Part shown: positions 8,479-17,398 of the stretch, one piece after another
Position numbering within the stretch: position 1 is the first letter of the stretch
Layout of the letters: each line of letters begins with the position of its first letter
Source of the DNA: Aquiluna sp.
GTDB lineage: Bacteria; Actinomycetota; Actinomycetes; Actinomycetales; Microbacteriaceae
Assembly: GCA_021741585.1 (NCBI GenBank)
Contig: JAIOXN010000001.1
Coordinates: 735,059-799,058 of the forward strand
Length of the DNA: 64,000 bases
Reading direction: 5' to 3'
The notes under the pieces: generated by a model
What the model was told of the DNA's origin: nothing
The model's database searches: none
Seen by the model: only the letters and a program-made list of their open reading frames with translations
Program-made: the position numbers and the translations under genes

Positions 8479-9610
8479 TTTGCTCCGCTCTCAAGGCGCG
8501 GTTTTCGGCCATGGCATCTTCGTAATACTGCAAGAGTTTAGCGTTGTTTGCAAACCAAGATTTGCCCTCAACTCTTCTCACAGCAGCTTCTGAGACTTGC
8601 CTGTAAAGACCCGCATCCCTCAAGAGTGCAGCGACTAACTTTCTGTAACCTCCAACGCCATCTGGTATTGCCAATAAGCCATCAACACCGTGCTCAATCA
8701 AGTGTTTTGGGCCACCAGAGTTCGGAGCAACCACAGCCAATCCAGTGGCTTGCGCCTCCTGAATTGTTTGACCAAAAGTCTCCTCGGTTCCAAAGTGAGT
8801 AAAAATATCCATCGCCCCATAGGCATAAGCCAGCTCAAGGCCAGAGAGCGCTCCTAAGAACCTCACCCGATTGCCAAATAGTGCTTCGAGTTTTGGGCGC
8901 TCTGGGCCATCGCCAACAACCACAAACTTTGTATTTGGAAGATCTAGCAACTCTTGCATCCGATGCACTTGCTTCTCTGCAGCAAGGCGTCCAACAAACC
9001 CAATGACGGTTTCGCCCTCTGGTGCCAATTGCGCTCGAAGTCTCAGCGAATCAGGGTGATTTCTGTTCTGTGGATTGAATAAATCAAGGTCTACACCTCT
9101 GCCCCAAACGGCAACCCTTCCGCCACCGATGCTTTCAAGGTAATTGGCGGATTCTTTTGTTGGAGCAAGATTCAAAGTCGCATCCAGGTGGATATTTGCA
9201 ACGAGTCTTTCCATGACCGGTCTGGCAAAAGCTAGGTTATAGCGCTCAAGATAGCCGGCGACATCGGTTTGATAAATCGCAACGGTTGGGGTGTTATTTC
9301 TTGCACCCCATGCAATTGCTTGAGCTCCAATCATGAATGGGGCTGCAACATGGATGACATCGGGATTAAAGTCCTCAAGCAACCTAGAAATTGATGGTCC
9401 GGGCATCGCCACTGGAAACTGAAACAGCGGAACCGACGCTGTGGTATGGACCTTGAAGCCAAGGTGCTTTTCACTCACGGACGTTGGAGAAATTACTATG
9501 GCTTCGATTTCCTGCTGTTTTAGAGTTTCCAAAACGCGGACAACCGAGTTCGTAACCCCGTTCACCTGAGGCAAAAACGACTCGGTAACTACTGCAACCC
9601 GTTGAATCAC
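8465..9610 (-). CDS. GT4 glycosyltransferase, MgtA-like mannosyltransferase
   Basis: A 381-residue GT-B enzyme. The N-terminal half begins with VAVVTESFLPQVNGVTNSV and continues with FNPDVIHVAAPF; the C-terminal half has GFVGRLAAEKQ, VVVGDGPERPKLEALF and the EX7E motif EETFGQTIQEA followed by SGGPKHLIEHG. This pattern closely matches actinobacterial GDP-mannose-dependent alpha-mannosyltransferases (MgtA, PimB type) that act on glucuronosyl- or phosphatidylinositol-linked lipids at the inner membrane face. Donor choice is inferred from family resemblance only. The gene overlaps the following dedA-family gene. No signal peptide. Confidence 0.85.
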   Translation of the reverse strand: MIQRVAVVTESFLPQVNGVTNSVVRVLETLKQQEIEAIVISPTSVSEKHLGFKVHTTASVPLFQFPVAMPGPSISRLLEDFNPDVIHVAAPFMIGAQAIAWGARNNTPTVAIYQTDVAGYLERYNLAFARPVMERLVANIHLDATLNLAPTKESANYLESIGGGRVAVWGRGVDLDLFNPQNRNHPDSLRLRAQLAPEGETVIGFVGRLAAEKQVHRMQELLDLPNTKFVVVGDGPERPKLEALFGNRVRFLGALSGLELAYAYGAMDIFTHFGTEETFGQTIQEAQATGLAVVAPNSGGPKHLIEHGVDGLLAIPDGVGGYRKLVAALLRDAGLYRQVSEAAVRRVEGKSWFANNAKLLQYYEDAMAENRALRAEQIELA

Positions 9611-9677
9611 ATTGCCAAATTAGGCTTTCGAACCGACGGTTAGATGAGATGAAACTAAACGTCAGCTAAACATCGGG

Positions 9678-10094
9678 TTATGCCTTGGCTTTGGCGTCAA
9701 TCTCCGAGATTAGGTTCTGAATCAGTCCCTTGATTTCATCGCGAATCGGGCGCACAGCCTCCACTCCCTGGCCGGCAGGATCCTGCAATACCCAGTCCAG
9801 GTAAATCTTTCCTGGGTAGAAGGGGCACTTGTCGCCACAACCCATGGTGATCACGTAGTCAGATGCCAAAACTGCCTCATCGGTCAGCACCTTTGGTGTG
9901 TTGCCTGAGATGTCGATGCCCTCTTCAAGCATTGCCTCGACAACCGCTGGGTTCACGGTGTCGGCAGGTGCGGTGCCAGAAGACCTAACCTCGATGCGGT
10001 CGCCTGCAAAGTGGGAAAGGTATGCGGCAGCCATCTGGCTGCGACCTGCGTTGTGGACGCAGACGAACATCACGGAGGAGATTGGGTTGGTCAT
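9678..10094 (-). CDS. arsC: Arsenate reductase, low-molecular-weight phosphatase type
   Basis: Reduces arsenate to arsenite in the cytoplasm. The protein has the P-loop C12-x5-R18-S of the low-molecular-weight phosphatase family (VCVHNAGRSQM), the downstream cysteines in VITMGCGDKCPF that serve thiol relay in thioredoxin- or mycothiol-linked ArsC enzymes, and the DP motif in LQDPAGQG. Length 138 residues is normal. The ATG after GAAAGAA was chosen; a GTG nine bases upstream forms a GTGA overlap with the aquaporin stop and is also plausible. It is the second gene of an aquaporin-arsC unit divergent from arsR. Confidence 0.9.
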   Translation of the reverse strand: MTNPISSVMFVCVHNAGRSQMAAAYLSHFAGDRIEVRSSGTAPADTVNPAVVEAMLEEGIDISGNTPKVLTDEAVLASDYVITMGCGDKCPFYPGKIYLDWVLQDPAGQGVEAVRPIRDEIKGLIQNLISEIDAKAKA

Positions 10095-10099
10095 TTCTT

Positions 10100-10768
10100 T
10101 CACTTTCTAATTGGTTTGGTCAAAAACATAAAAACGAAGAGCGCTAGAAGCGCGCCGATAATTTGCATCACCACGAACATCCCTACCGACTCCCAGGCGA
10201 TAGAACTTCCGGCGTCAGAGAATGCCCTACCGAAGGTGACCGCAGGGTTTGCAAATGAGGTTGAAGATGTGAAGAAGTAGCCGGCAACAATCCAGAGCGC
10301 CACAAGACTTGGGATCAAAGCCTCTTTGCTGATTCTGATTGCCATCAATATTAAAAACACTAGGCCAAAGCTCGCAATGATTTCCCCAAGGAAAATCCCG
10401 ATCCCCGAGCGAATATTTGAGCTTGCCAAAATAGCCGATTGATCAAACATTAGGTTCGCAAGGATTGCCCCAAGGGCACCACCCAATAGCTGGAAAAAGA
10501 GGTAACCAATTGCTAAGCCCGCAGAGATCTTTTTCTGGATCCAAAAAACCAACGTGACAATGGGGTTGAAGTGAGCTCCGGATATTGGGCCAAGAATCGT
10601 GATCGCGACAACCAAAACACCGGCTGTGGCCAGAGCATTCATGATCAAATCACCAAATGCTGGAGCTGCAAGATTTGCGGCCATGTGGCTTGCGCCAATT
10701 ACAACTGCGACGATTGCCGCGACTCCCAGGCTCTCAGCCAGAAATCTTTGGAATGAACTAGAGTTCAA
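10100..10768 (-). CDS. Aquaporin/aquaglyceroporin-family channel of the arsenic operon
   Basis: A 222-residue MIP-family channel with six membrane segments and two half-helix motifs: NPI (N68-P69-I70, in GAHFNPIVT) and canonical NPA (SFANPAVTFGRAF, near 173). In arsenic operons such as that of Sinorhizobium meliloti, an aquaglyceroporin (AqpS) lets arsenite leave the cell down its gradient after ArsC makes it. Here no ArsB or Acr3 pump is present in the window, and the channel precedes arsC in one unit, so the same role is inferred. The start is TTG. It is divergent from arsR across a 74-base region holding a palindrome. Confidence 0.88.
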   Translation of the reverse strand: MNSSSFQRFLAESLGVAAIVAVVIGASHMAANLAAPAFGDLIMNALATAGVLVVAITILGPISGAHFNPIVTLVFWIQKKISAGLAIGYLFFQLLGGALGAILANLMFDQSAILASSNIRSGIGIFLGEIIASFGLVFLILMAIRISKEALIPSLVALWIVAGYFFTSSTSFANPAVTFGRAFSDAGSSIAWESVGMFVVMQIIGALLALFVFMFLTKPIRK

Positions 10769-10805
10769 TTAGATTCCCATCTATCTCTTGCGATTTTTCA
10801 CAAGC

Positions 10806-10825
10806 TTATAGACAAGTATCTATAA
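10806..10825. promoter_or_regulatory. Palindromic operator between aquaporin-arsC and arsR
   Basis: A perfect inverted repeat TTATAGA-N6-TCTATAA lies 37 bases from the aquaporin start and 17 bases before the arsR start. Size and position fit the operator of an ArsR/SmtB-family repressor controlling both divergent units. Binding by the neighbouring ArsR is inferred. Confidence 0.6.
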
Positions 10826-10842
10826 AGAAGGTTAACGGCAGA

Positions 10843-11175
10843 TTGACAAAAATAGCCCTGCAACTCTTAGAGTGCGCTCCAAGTAGCGAGAGCGGCCCGC
10901 TTGCGCGCGAAAAAGCGGAGAATATCGCCGACTTGCTCAAGGCCGTTGCCGATCCAACCAGACTTCAAATTCTTGCTTTGATCGCAAGATCTGAGAACCA
11001 AGAGGCTTGCGCTTGCAATCTCACGGAACCAATTGGGGTTTCGCAACCCACCATTTCTCACCACCTAAAGAAAATGTCTGAGGTTGGCTTGGTTTCTCGC
11101 GAGCGCCGCGGTACTTGGGTTTGGTATTCACTAAACAAGGAACGTTGGGGTCAGATTTCGGATCTGTTTGCATGA
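10843..11175 (+). CDS. arsR: ArsR-family metalloregulatory repressor
   Basis: A 110-residue winged-helix repressor. It contains KAVADPTRLQILALIA, the recognition helix region VSQPTISHHLKKM, and the wing REGT-like RERRGTWVWYSL. Metal-sensing cysteines are visible at C11 (LECAP) and at C56/C58 (CAC just before the DNA-recognition helix), the arrangement seen in As(III)-sensing actinobacterial ArsR proteins. It starts with TTG; its stop overlaps the ATG of the DUF4395 gene (ATGA), so it heads an operon with DUF4395, copZ and copA. The same protein probably controls the divergent aquaporin-arsC unit through the palindrome at 10806-10825. Confidence 0.92.
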   Translation: MTKIALQLLECAPSSESGPLAREKAENIADLLKAVADPTRLQILALIARSENQEACACNLTEPIGVSQPTISHHLKKMSEVGLVSRERRGTWVWYSLNKERWGQISDLFA

Positions 11176-11699
11176 GTGTGGTCCACACCTCTTTTGGTTT
11201 CAAAATCCCCGAATACGATTTCACCGTATTCAACGAGCGAGCGGTGCGAGGCGCCGCTGGTCTGCTTTTTGTTTTTGGACTAACTGGGATTTTTGTTGCC
11301 CTTGGATCGGGCGACTTCTCAGTCCTGCGGGGCTTCGGCGTAACCGTGATGTTTGAAATGTTTATCCGGTTGTTTTTTGGCCAACGAATTGCCCCGATTC
11401 TTGCGCTATCCGAGTTCTTGGTTCGAAAACAACGCCCTGAATGGGTGGATGCCAAACCAAAGCAAACCGCCTGGGGCATCGCCTTTGGGATGGTCTTGGT
11501 CGCCTGCTTCATGATGGGGTGGCTTGGCATTCGAAACGAAATAGTTTTGGCTTGGTGCGGAATCTGTTTGGCATTTTTGTTTGCCGAGGCGGCCTTTGGA
11601 TTCTGCGCTGGTTGCTGGCTGCACCAAAGATTTTCAAAAACCCCACCAAGGCTTTGTTCGGGAGATACTTGTAGCTATAACCACAAGGAGCACAAATGA
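11172..11699 (+). CDS. DUF4395 membrane protein
   Basis: A 175-residue membrane protein of the DUF4395 family: FNERAVRGAAGLLF near the N-terminus, FEMFIRLFFGQRIAPI in the middle, then a second pair of membrane segments and a cysteine-bearing FGFCAGCWLHQ motif. The C-terminal tail adds two more cysteines. Function is not known; the cysteines and the position between arsR and copZ suggest a link to thiophilic metals or sulfur chemistry. The ATG overlapping the arsR stop was taken as start because upstream extension would lie inside arsR. Its TGA overlaps the copZ ATG. Confidence 0.82.
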   Translation: MSVVHTSFGFKIPEYDFTVFNERAVRGAAGLLFVFGLTGIFVALGSGDFSVLRGFGVTVMFEMFIRLFFGQRIAPILALSEFLVRKQRPEWVDAKPKQTAWGIAFGMVLVACFMMGWLGIRNEIVLAWCGICLAFLFAEAAFGFCAGCWLHQRFSKTPPRLCSGDTCSYNHKEHK

Positions 11700-11914
11700 A
11701 GCAAGAGATCAAGATAGAAGGCATGACCTGTGGGCACTGCGCCATGAGTATCACAAATGAGATCGCAACAATCGAGGGCGTGCAGAGCGTGGTTGTTGAC
11801 CACGAAAAAGGCAACGCAATCGTTGAATCAGACGGCGTAGCAAACGATGCGCTTTCGGCTGCAATTGAAGAAGCCGGCTACAAAGCCTTGGAGTTCATTC
11901 CCCTAAATGCCTAA
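11696..11914 (+). CDS. copZ: CopZ-like copper chaperone (HMA domain)
   Basis: A 72-residue single heavy-metal-associated domain with the metal site GMTCGHC (C12, C15) and the typical ferredoxin-like pattern ending in DALSAAIEEAGYKA. It carries Cu(I) to the ATPase in the cytoplasm. It overlaps both neighbours by a few bases (ATGA with DUF4395, 8 bases with copA), so stoichiometry is set by coupled translation. Metal identity rests on the pairing with the CPC-type ATPase. Confidence 0.9.
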   Translation: MKQEIKIEGMTCGHCAMSITNEIATIEGVQSVVVDHEKGNAIVESDGVANDALSAAIEEAGYKALEFIPLNA

Positions 11915-13985
11915 AGACGAGCTGCTCGAACTAGACATCGAGGGCATGACTTGTACTGCATGCGCTCGGCGCGTGGAGAAAAACCTTAACAAGGTTGAGG
12001 GTGTCACTGCCTACGTTGACTTCGCAACCGAGAAAGCCCACCTGCAATTGGGCAAGGCAGTAGCGCTCGATATTTTGGAAAAAGCAGTGTCCGACGCCGG
12101 CTACAAAGTCGCCAAGGGCAAGTCCGAGTTGCAGAGCCTGAAGCCAAGACTCTGGGTCGGAGGCATCCTTTCGGTTCTAGCAATGATTTTTGGCATGATT
12201 CCCGCGGTCGGTTTTGAAGGCGTGGAGTATTTGCTTTGGGGATTGGTCACCCCGGTTTTCTTTTATGTGGCTTTCCCGTTCCACAGCGCAGCATTAAAAA
12301 ACCTGCGCCACTTTGATTCCACCATGGACACCTTGGTGTCGCTTGGTTCGAGCATTGCCTACGGCTACAGCATCTATTTGGTGCTCACCGGATCGATGCA
12401 CACCTACTTTGAAGTATCCGCGGTTGTTCCGACAGTTGTGCTACTTGGAAGGTTCATTGAGGTGCGCGCAAGACGCTCGGCAACCGATGCGGTTCGTGCA
12501 CTTCTAAGCGCAATTCCAGAAACTGCCATCATCGAGCGCGATGCCGTCCGCCAAACCATCCCGAGCAGCCAGATCAAGGCTGGGGATATTGTCTTTGTTG
12601 CAGCCGGCGAGCGCATCCCTGCCGATGGCAAACTCCTTTCATCGCATGCCAGTTTGGACAACTCCACTCTCACCGGTGAGACACTGCCGGTTGAGCTTAA
12701 AGAGGGTGACTCGGTTTCGGCTGGAGCAACATCTTTAGGCGGACAGTTGGCTTTTGAGGCAACCGGATCCGCAGCAACCTCAAGATTGAGCAGGATCGCA
12801 GACCTGGTCCGAGAAGCAACAGCTCAGAAATCAAAGATTGCCTCGATCACCGATCGGATCTCAAAGGTCTTTGTCCCAAGTGTGATAGCCCTGAGCGCAA
12901 TCACCTATTTGGTTTGGACTTTTGGTTTTGGTGATCAGGTTGCGGGATTTGAAGCGGCTGTAGCTGTTTTGGTGATTGCCTGTCCTTGTGCTCTGGGTAT
13001 TGCAGTGCCTATGTCGCTTGTGGTTGCAACTTCAATCGGAGCCAAGCGTTCTGTTGTCATTCGCAATCCAGACTCGCTCTCCGATCTGGCCAAGATTCGC
13101 AGGGTTGTCTTTGACAAGACTGGAACCCTCACCGACGGCAAACTCCGGGTATTGAATTCTCGGGGACTGGGTGGCGTTGGTGCCGCAACAATGTTGGCCT
13201 ATGCCTCGGCGGTTGAACGTGGCTCCAATCACCCAGTTGCACAAGCTATTTCGAAGATTTCGGATTTGAAGACCGCCGAAAACATTAGAGAGATTCCTGG
13301 GCAGGGGCTCCTTGGTGATGTTGATGGTCTGACGATTTCGGTTGAAAAGCCGATGTCATACGAGAATCAAGCCGAGCTAGATGAGGCGATGAAACTTGCC
13401 GGACCGAACACTTTGGTTGTTGTGGCCTGGGAGGGTTGGGCGCATGGGCTTATTGAACTTGGCGACCAACTAAAGCCAAGTGCAGCCCAAGCAATCAAAG
13501 CATTGAAGAACATGGGTATCAGCTCATCGATTCTCTCCGGAGACAATCCCGCCAGAGTAGAAGCAATTGCCAAGGAACTTGGGGCCACCGAATACCTTGG
13601 TGGCATCACACCCGAGGGCAAACTGCAAAAACTAAAGTCCCTGGATAACACCGCGATGGTTGGCGATGGCATCAACGATGTTGCAGCGCTTAGCGCAGCA
13701 ACCGTTGGAATTGCAATGGGTTCTGGCGCTCATGCAGCACAAGCGGCGAGCGCGATCACGATTTTGGACGATGACCCTCTGGCAATTCCCTTCGCGCTCA
13801 AACTCTCCGCCAAAACCAGCAAAAATATCAAGCAAAATCTGGGCTGGGCGTTTGGTTATAACATCTTGCTGATTCCGGTTGCGGCCCTTGGATTACTCAA
13901 TCCGATGCTGGCTGGTGTTGCAATGGCATTTTCTTCTGTGTCGGTTGTGGCAAACGCATTGCGCTTGAAGTGGCAAACTAGATAG
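11907..13985 (+). CDS. copA: Copper-type P1B ATPase
   Basis: A 692-residue heavy-metal pump. In order: an N-terminal HMA domain (GMTCTAC, C16/C19), paired membrane helices, the actuator TGE loop (LTGETLPV), the metal-transport CPC motif (C359, C361), the phosphorylated Asp403 in DKTGTL, the HP dipeptide (SNHPVAQA), and the GDGINDVAAL hinge. CPC with a GMTCxxC domain indicates Cu(I)/Ag(I) export. It is the last gene of the arsR-DUF4395-copZ-copA operon; the aldehyde dehydrogenase gene follows 18 bases later with its own ribosome site. Length is normal for a one-HMA-domain CopA. Confidence 0.93.
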   Translation: MPKDELLELDIEGMTCTACARRVEKNLNKVEGVTAYVDFATEKAHLQLGKAVALDILEKAVSDAGYKVAKGKSELQSLKPRLWVGGILSVLAMIFGMIPAVGFEGVEYLLWGLVTPVFFYVAFPFHSAALKNLRHFDSTMDTLVSLGSSIAYGYSIYLVLTGSMHTYFEVSAVVPTVVLLGRFIEVRARRSATDAVRALLSAIPETAIIERDAVRQTIPSSQIKAGDIVFVAAGERIPADGKLLSSHASLDNSTLTGETLPVELKEGDSVSAGATSLGGQLAFEATGSAATSRLSRIADLVREATAQKSKIASITDRISKVFVPSVIALSAITYLVWTFGFGDQVAGFEAAVAVLVIACPCALGIAVPMSLVVATSIGAKRSVVIRNPDSLSDLAKIRRVVFDKTGTLTDGKLRVLNSRGLGGVGAATMLAYASAVERGSNHPVAQAISKISDLKTAENIREIPGQGLLGDVDGLTISVEKPMSYENQAELDEAMKLAGPNTLVVVAWEGWAHGLIELGDQLKPSAAQAIKALKNMGISSSILSGDNPARVEAIAKELGATEYLGGITPEGKLQKLKSLDNTAMVGDGINDVAALSAATVGIAMGSGAHAAQAASAITILDDDPLAIPFALKLSAKTSKNIKQNLGWAFGYNILLIPVAALGLLNPMLAGVAMAFSSVSVVANALRLKWQTR

Positions 13986-14003
13986 GACACGAAGGAGTGG
14001 CAA

Positions 14004-15479
14004 GTGATTACCTCTGCCGATGAGAAGCGCATTCTCGATTTAGTTCCATCTCAACTTTTCATAAACGGACAATGGAAAGAGGCCTCAGACGGCAAGACAT
14101 TTGATGTCTTTGACCCAGCCACCGGTCTTGTTCTCAAGACAATCTCAGATGCCTCCTATGAAGATGGCCAAGAAGCCATCTCAGCGGCCCACGACACTCA
14201 GAAGTCCTGGGCAGCAACAGCGCCTAGAGTGCGAGCCGAGCTGCTTCGCGCAGCTTTTGAAAGAGTCACGGAGCTCAGCGATGAGTTTGCAACCTTGATG
14301 TCCATGGAGATGGGTAAACCATTTGCCGAGGCTAAAGGTGAAGTTGCCTACGGAGCAGAATTCTTGCGTTGGTTCTCCGAGGAAGCGGTTCGCGTGAACG
14401 GCCGATACCAAACGGCTCCGGATGGCAAGAACCGATTGATGGTTCTCAAAAAGCCAGTGGGGCCAGCGCTTCTGATCACCCCTTGGAACTTCCCTCTTGC
14501 AATGGCAACTAGAAAGATTGGCCCAGCCATTGCTGCCGGTTGCACTTCAATCCTCAAGCCTGCCGCACTGACGCCGCTGACCTCGCTGCTTTTTGCAAAG
14601 GTTTTGCAGGAGGTTGGAGTTCCATCAGGTGTCGTGAATGTGATTCAAACCTCGAGAGTTTCAGAAGTCACCGGACCGATTATCAAAGATTCTCGCTTGC
14701 GCAAACTATCTTTCACGGGATCAACCCCAGTTGGAAAAATGTTGATCAAGGAATCCGCGGATCAAGTTCTAAGAACTTCGATGGAACTTGGTGGCAATGC
14801 ACCGTTCCTGGTTTTTGAGGATGCAGATGTCGATAAGGCAGTCGAAGGCGCAATGCTTGCAAAGCTCAGAAACATGGGAGAGGCCTGCACCGCGGCCAAC
14901 CGCTTCTTGGTTCACGAATCCGTTGCGGACGAATTTGCCCAAAAACTCAGCGCAAAATTTGCAGAACTAAAGGTTGCCAGAGGCGTTGCCGAGGGCACCA
15001 ACATTGGTCCGGTCATCGATGAAAAGTCTCGCCAGGCTATTCATGCTTTAGTGACAGACGCAACCTCCAAGGGAGCAAAACTTTTGACCGGTGGCGTTAT
15101 TCCAGAAGGCGAAGGATATTTCTATCCTCCAACCGTTCTGAAATCAGTGCCTGAAACTTGCAATATTCTCAAGAATGAAATCTTTGGGCCGGTTGCCCCC
15201 ATCTGCACCTTCAAAACCGAGGATGAAGCGGTTGAAATGGCAAACAACACCGAATACGGCCTTGTTGCCTACGCCTTCACAAAAGACCTGAACCGCGGTC
15301 TCCGCCTTGCCGAAAGATTGGAGACTGGAATGTTTGGTCTAAACACCGGATTGGTCTCCAACCCCGCCGGCCCATTTGGTGGCGTGAAGCAATCCGGACT
15401 CGGAAGAGAAGGCTCGCTGGAGGGCATCGAGGAATACCTCGAAACCGTCTACGTTGGCATTTCTGACCCGATGGTCTAG
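14004..15479 (+). CDS. gabD: Succinate-semialdehyde dehydrogenase family enzyme
   Basis: An NAD(P)-dependent aldehyde dehydrogenase of 491 residues. Visible are the cofactor-binding GPALLITPWNFPLAM, the catalytic Glu261 (SMELGGN) and nucleophile Cys295 (GEACTAANRF), followed by NEIFGPVAP and FGGVKQSGLGREG. The ACTAANR context and LFINGQW-type start are typical of succinate-semialdehyde dehydrogenases (GabD), completing GABA-to-succinate conversion, though related semialdehydes are possible substrates. A GAAGGAG sits six bases before the GTG start. It follows copA on the same strand but has no clear functional tie to it. Confidence 0.87.
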   Translation: MITSADEKRILDLVPSQLFINGQWKEASDGKTFDVFDPATGLVLKTISDASYEDGQEAISAAHDTQKSWAATAPRVRAELLRAAFERVTELSDEFATLMSMEMGKPFAEAKGEVAYGAEFLRWFSEEAVRVNGRYQTAPDGKNRLMVLKKPVGPALLITPWNFPLAMATRKIGPAIAAGCTSILKPAALTPLTSLLFAKVLQEVGVPSGVVNVIQTSRVSEVTGPIIKDSRLRKLSFTGSTPVGKMLIKESADQVLRTSMELGGNAPFLVFEDADVDKAVEGAMLAKLRNMGEACTAANRFLVHESVADEFAQKLSAKFAELKVARGVAEGTNIGPVIDEKSRQAIHALVTDATSKGAKLLTGGVIPEGEGYFYPPTVLKSVPETCNILKNEIFGPVAPICTFKTEDEAVEMANNTEYGLVAYAFTKDLNRGLRLAERLETGMFGLNTGLVSNPAGPFGGVKQSGLGREGSLEGIEEYLETVYVGISDPMV

Positions 15480-15554
15480 AGATTCAAAAGCCATTCATTC
15501 CTGAGAACAATTCGTTTTTTAGTTCATTGGATAAACCAGGTTTAGGCTAATTCC

Positions 15555-16151
15555 GTGAAAAAGATTCTCTTCCTCCACGGCTGGACCAATAAGCGTCCTG
15601 TTGGCCACTGGGCAAGACTTACCGCGGCAGCACTCAGGTCCAGAGGTCACCAGGTTTGGTACCCGCAGTTCCCTTCTCCTGACTCTCCAAACCCAATTGA
15701 GTGGCAGGACTTGCTTCGGCAAGAGGCCAACATGATGGACGAGGTTGAGGGCGGGGAAAAGGTTGCAATCGCCCATTCGCTTGGAACAATCAATTGGCTG
15801 CTGGGTGCCAAGACGAACCTCTTTGATAAGCCATTCGACCGAGTTCTATTGGCAGCAATCCCCGACCCGATCATGACAACCCAGGCAGAAGGCATCGAAG
15901 GTGAAGCTCTCGATTTCTCCGACTCAAGCCTCTTGGCTCAGTCAAGAAAGTGGGCGAGAAACATATCTGCGGTTGCGAGCGATCAAGATCGCTGGCAACC
16001 AAATGGAATCGATTTTTATAAAAATCTCGAGCTTGAGACGACGATCGTTCCAGGAGCTGGGCACTTCTCCCTGGATGATGGCTGGGGAAAATGGTCTGGT
16101 CTAGAAACCTGGGTGGAGAGTGCTAACCCTCAAGACTTGAGGCTGCGCTAG
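15555..16151 (+). CDS. RBBP9/YdeN-family alpha/beta hydrolase
   Basis: A small 198-residue serine hydrolase. The N-terminal KKILFLHGWTNKRPVGHW holds the oxyanion region, AIAHSLGTI holds the nucleophile Ser, and PGAGHFSLDDG near residue 175 holds the catalytic His. This is the RBBP9/YdeN pattern. Substrate unknown. It starts with GTG, and its last 29 bases overlap the convergent MFS transporter gene. Confidence 0.82.
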   Translation: MKKILFLHGWTNKRPVGHWARLTAAALRSRGHQVWYPQFPSPDSPNPIEWQDLLRQEANMMDEVEGGEKVAIAHSLGTINWLLGAKTNLFDKPFDRVLLAAIPDPIMTTQAEGIEGEALDFSDSSLLAQSRKWARNISAVASDQDRWQPNGIDFYKNLELETTIVPGAGHFSLDDGWGKWSGLETWVESANPQDLRLR

Positions 16152-17334
16152 CATCCGCGAGCGCCGCTTTGCGAACCTTGTGAATAAAGGAAAGCCAGAC
16201 CAATAGCGCTGCGGCCACTAGCCCCATTGTCATGGTTGAAACCAAACCTGCCATTGGGTCTTTTAGGACCAGCAGAGTCAGCAGGGTTGGGCTCAGCGCA
16301 GAGACAATCTTTGAAAGCATCATGATGTAGCCCTGGCGCTGCCCGAAACTTTCGGAACCAAAGAACAGAAGTGGCAAAGAGCCTCGAATGAAGGGATTCA
16401 AACCAACCCCGATGCCATGCAAAACGACAAACGGCAGTACTGCCTGCACCCCAAAAACCAAGAGGAGAATCACGCCAATTGGATGGGCGGCGATTGACAG
16501 CGCAGCCACCCGCATCGGGGTCATTACCTTCCCCAAGGCGACCAACAAGATTCTGGCTAGAACCTGACTTGGGCCCAGAATTGTCGCCGCCAAAAGAGCA
16601 AGTGCCGAATCGGCACCCAGCTCGCCAAGCAGAAACGGCAAGGTGGTGTTGACCGAAGAGACAATGAATCCCTCAAGCGCAAACATCACAGCAAAGATCA
16701 CAAGCAGTAAATCCATCCGGAAGCGATTCTTGATGATCTTTCGGATTGGCCCGGTGACAACCGGAACCTCTCTGGGCTCAACCCTTGGGATGGTGGCGTG
16801 AAGTGGCAGGGCAATCAGCAATTGTGCCGCGGCCCAAAACAGCACTGCCACACGCCAATCAAAAGTGTCACTCAACACTGCAGTGATGGGCCAGGCGATA
16901 GTTGAAGAGAACCCGGCAAAAACAGTGATGCCGGCAATTACTCGGTTGGATTTATCGCCGAAGAATGTAACGGCTGTGGCAAAGGCGGCATCATAGTTTC
17001 CCATTGACGCACCAACGCCAATCAGTCCCCAGGCCAGGAACAAAGTGACCGGATCCTGGGCAAAAGCCAAGAGTGCTAATCCAGCGGCAAAGAAAAGATT
17101 TCCAAAAGGCAGAACCCTTCTGCCGCCAAGCCGATCAATAGCCCGTCCAACTCGCGGTCCAACTAGGCCCGAAACTAAAAGTGAAATTGTGAAGGCCCAG
17201 AAAAAGGTTTGGGTTTCAATGCCCAAAGTCTCTGAAATCGGCACAGCCAAAATCGCCGGCAAATAGAACCCGGAGCCCCAGCCAATAATTTGTGCCAAAC
17301 CCAGGCGGAGAGTCAGCCTTTGACCTGGATTCAA
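16123..17334 (-). CDS. MFS transporter
   Basis: A 403-residue major facilitator with about 12 membrane segments. The loop after helix 2 carries GPRVGRAIDRLGGRRVL, the family's DRxGxRR signature. A long basic loop near residue 200 separates the halves. Substrate is not readable; the resemblance is to monocarboxylate/oxalate-type or drug exporters. The TTG start is taken from the open frame; no signal peptide is expected. It stands alone between convergent and divergent neighbours (tocopherol-cyclase-like gene divergent, 64 bases away). Confidence 0.85.
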   Translation of the reverse strand: MNPGQRLTLRLGLAQIIGWGSGFYLPAILAVPISETLGIETQTFFWAFTISLLVSGLVGPRVGRAIDRLGGRRVLPFGNLFFAAGLALLAFAQDPVTLFLAWGLIGVGASMGNYDAAFATAVTFFGDKSNRVIAGITVFAGFSSTIAWPITAVLSDTFDWRVAVLFWAAAQLLIALPLHATIPRVEPREVPVVTGPIRKIIKNRFRMDLLLVIFAVMFALEGFIVSSVNTTLPFLLGELGADSALALLAATILGPSQVLARILLVALGKVMTPMRVAALSIAAHPIGVILLLVFGVQAVLPFVVLHGIGVGLNPFIRGSLPLLFFGSESFGQRQGYIMMLSKIVSALSPTLLTLLVLKDPMAGLVSTMTMGLVAAALLVWLSFIHKVRKAALADASAASSLEG

Positions 17335-17398
17335 TTTGGTATCGCCTGTCCTGAAAACTTCCTTCAGTTTAGGGCTCTGGATGGTCTAGCCTGAATCA

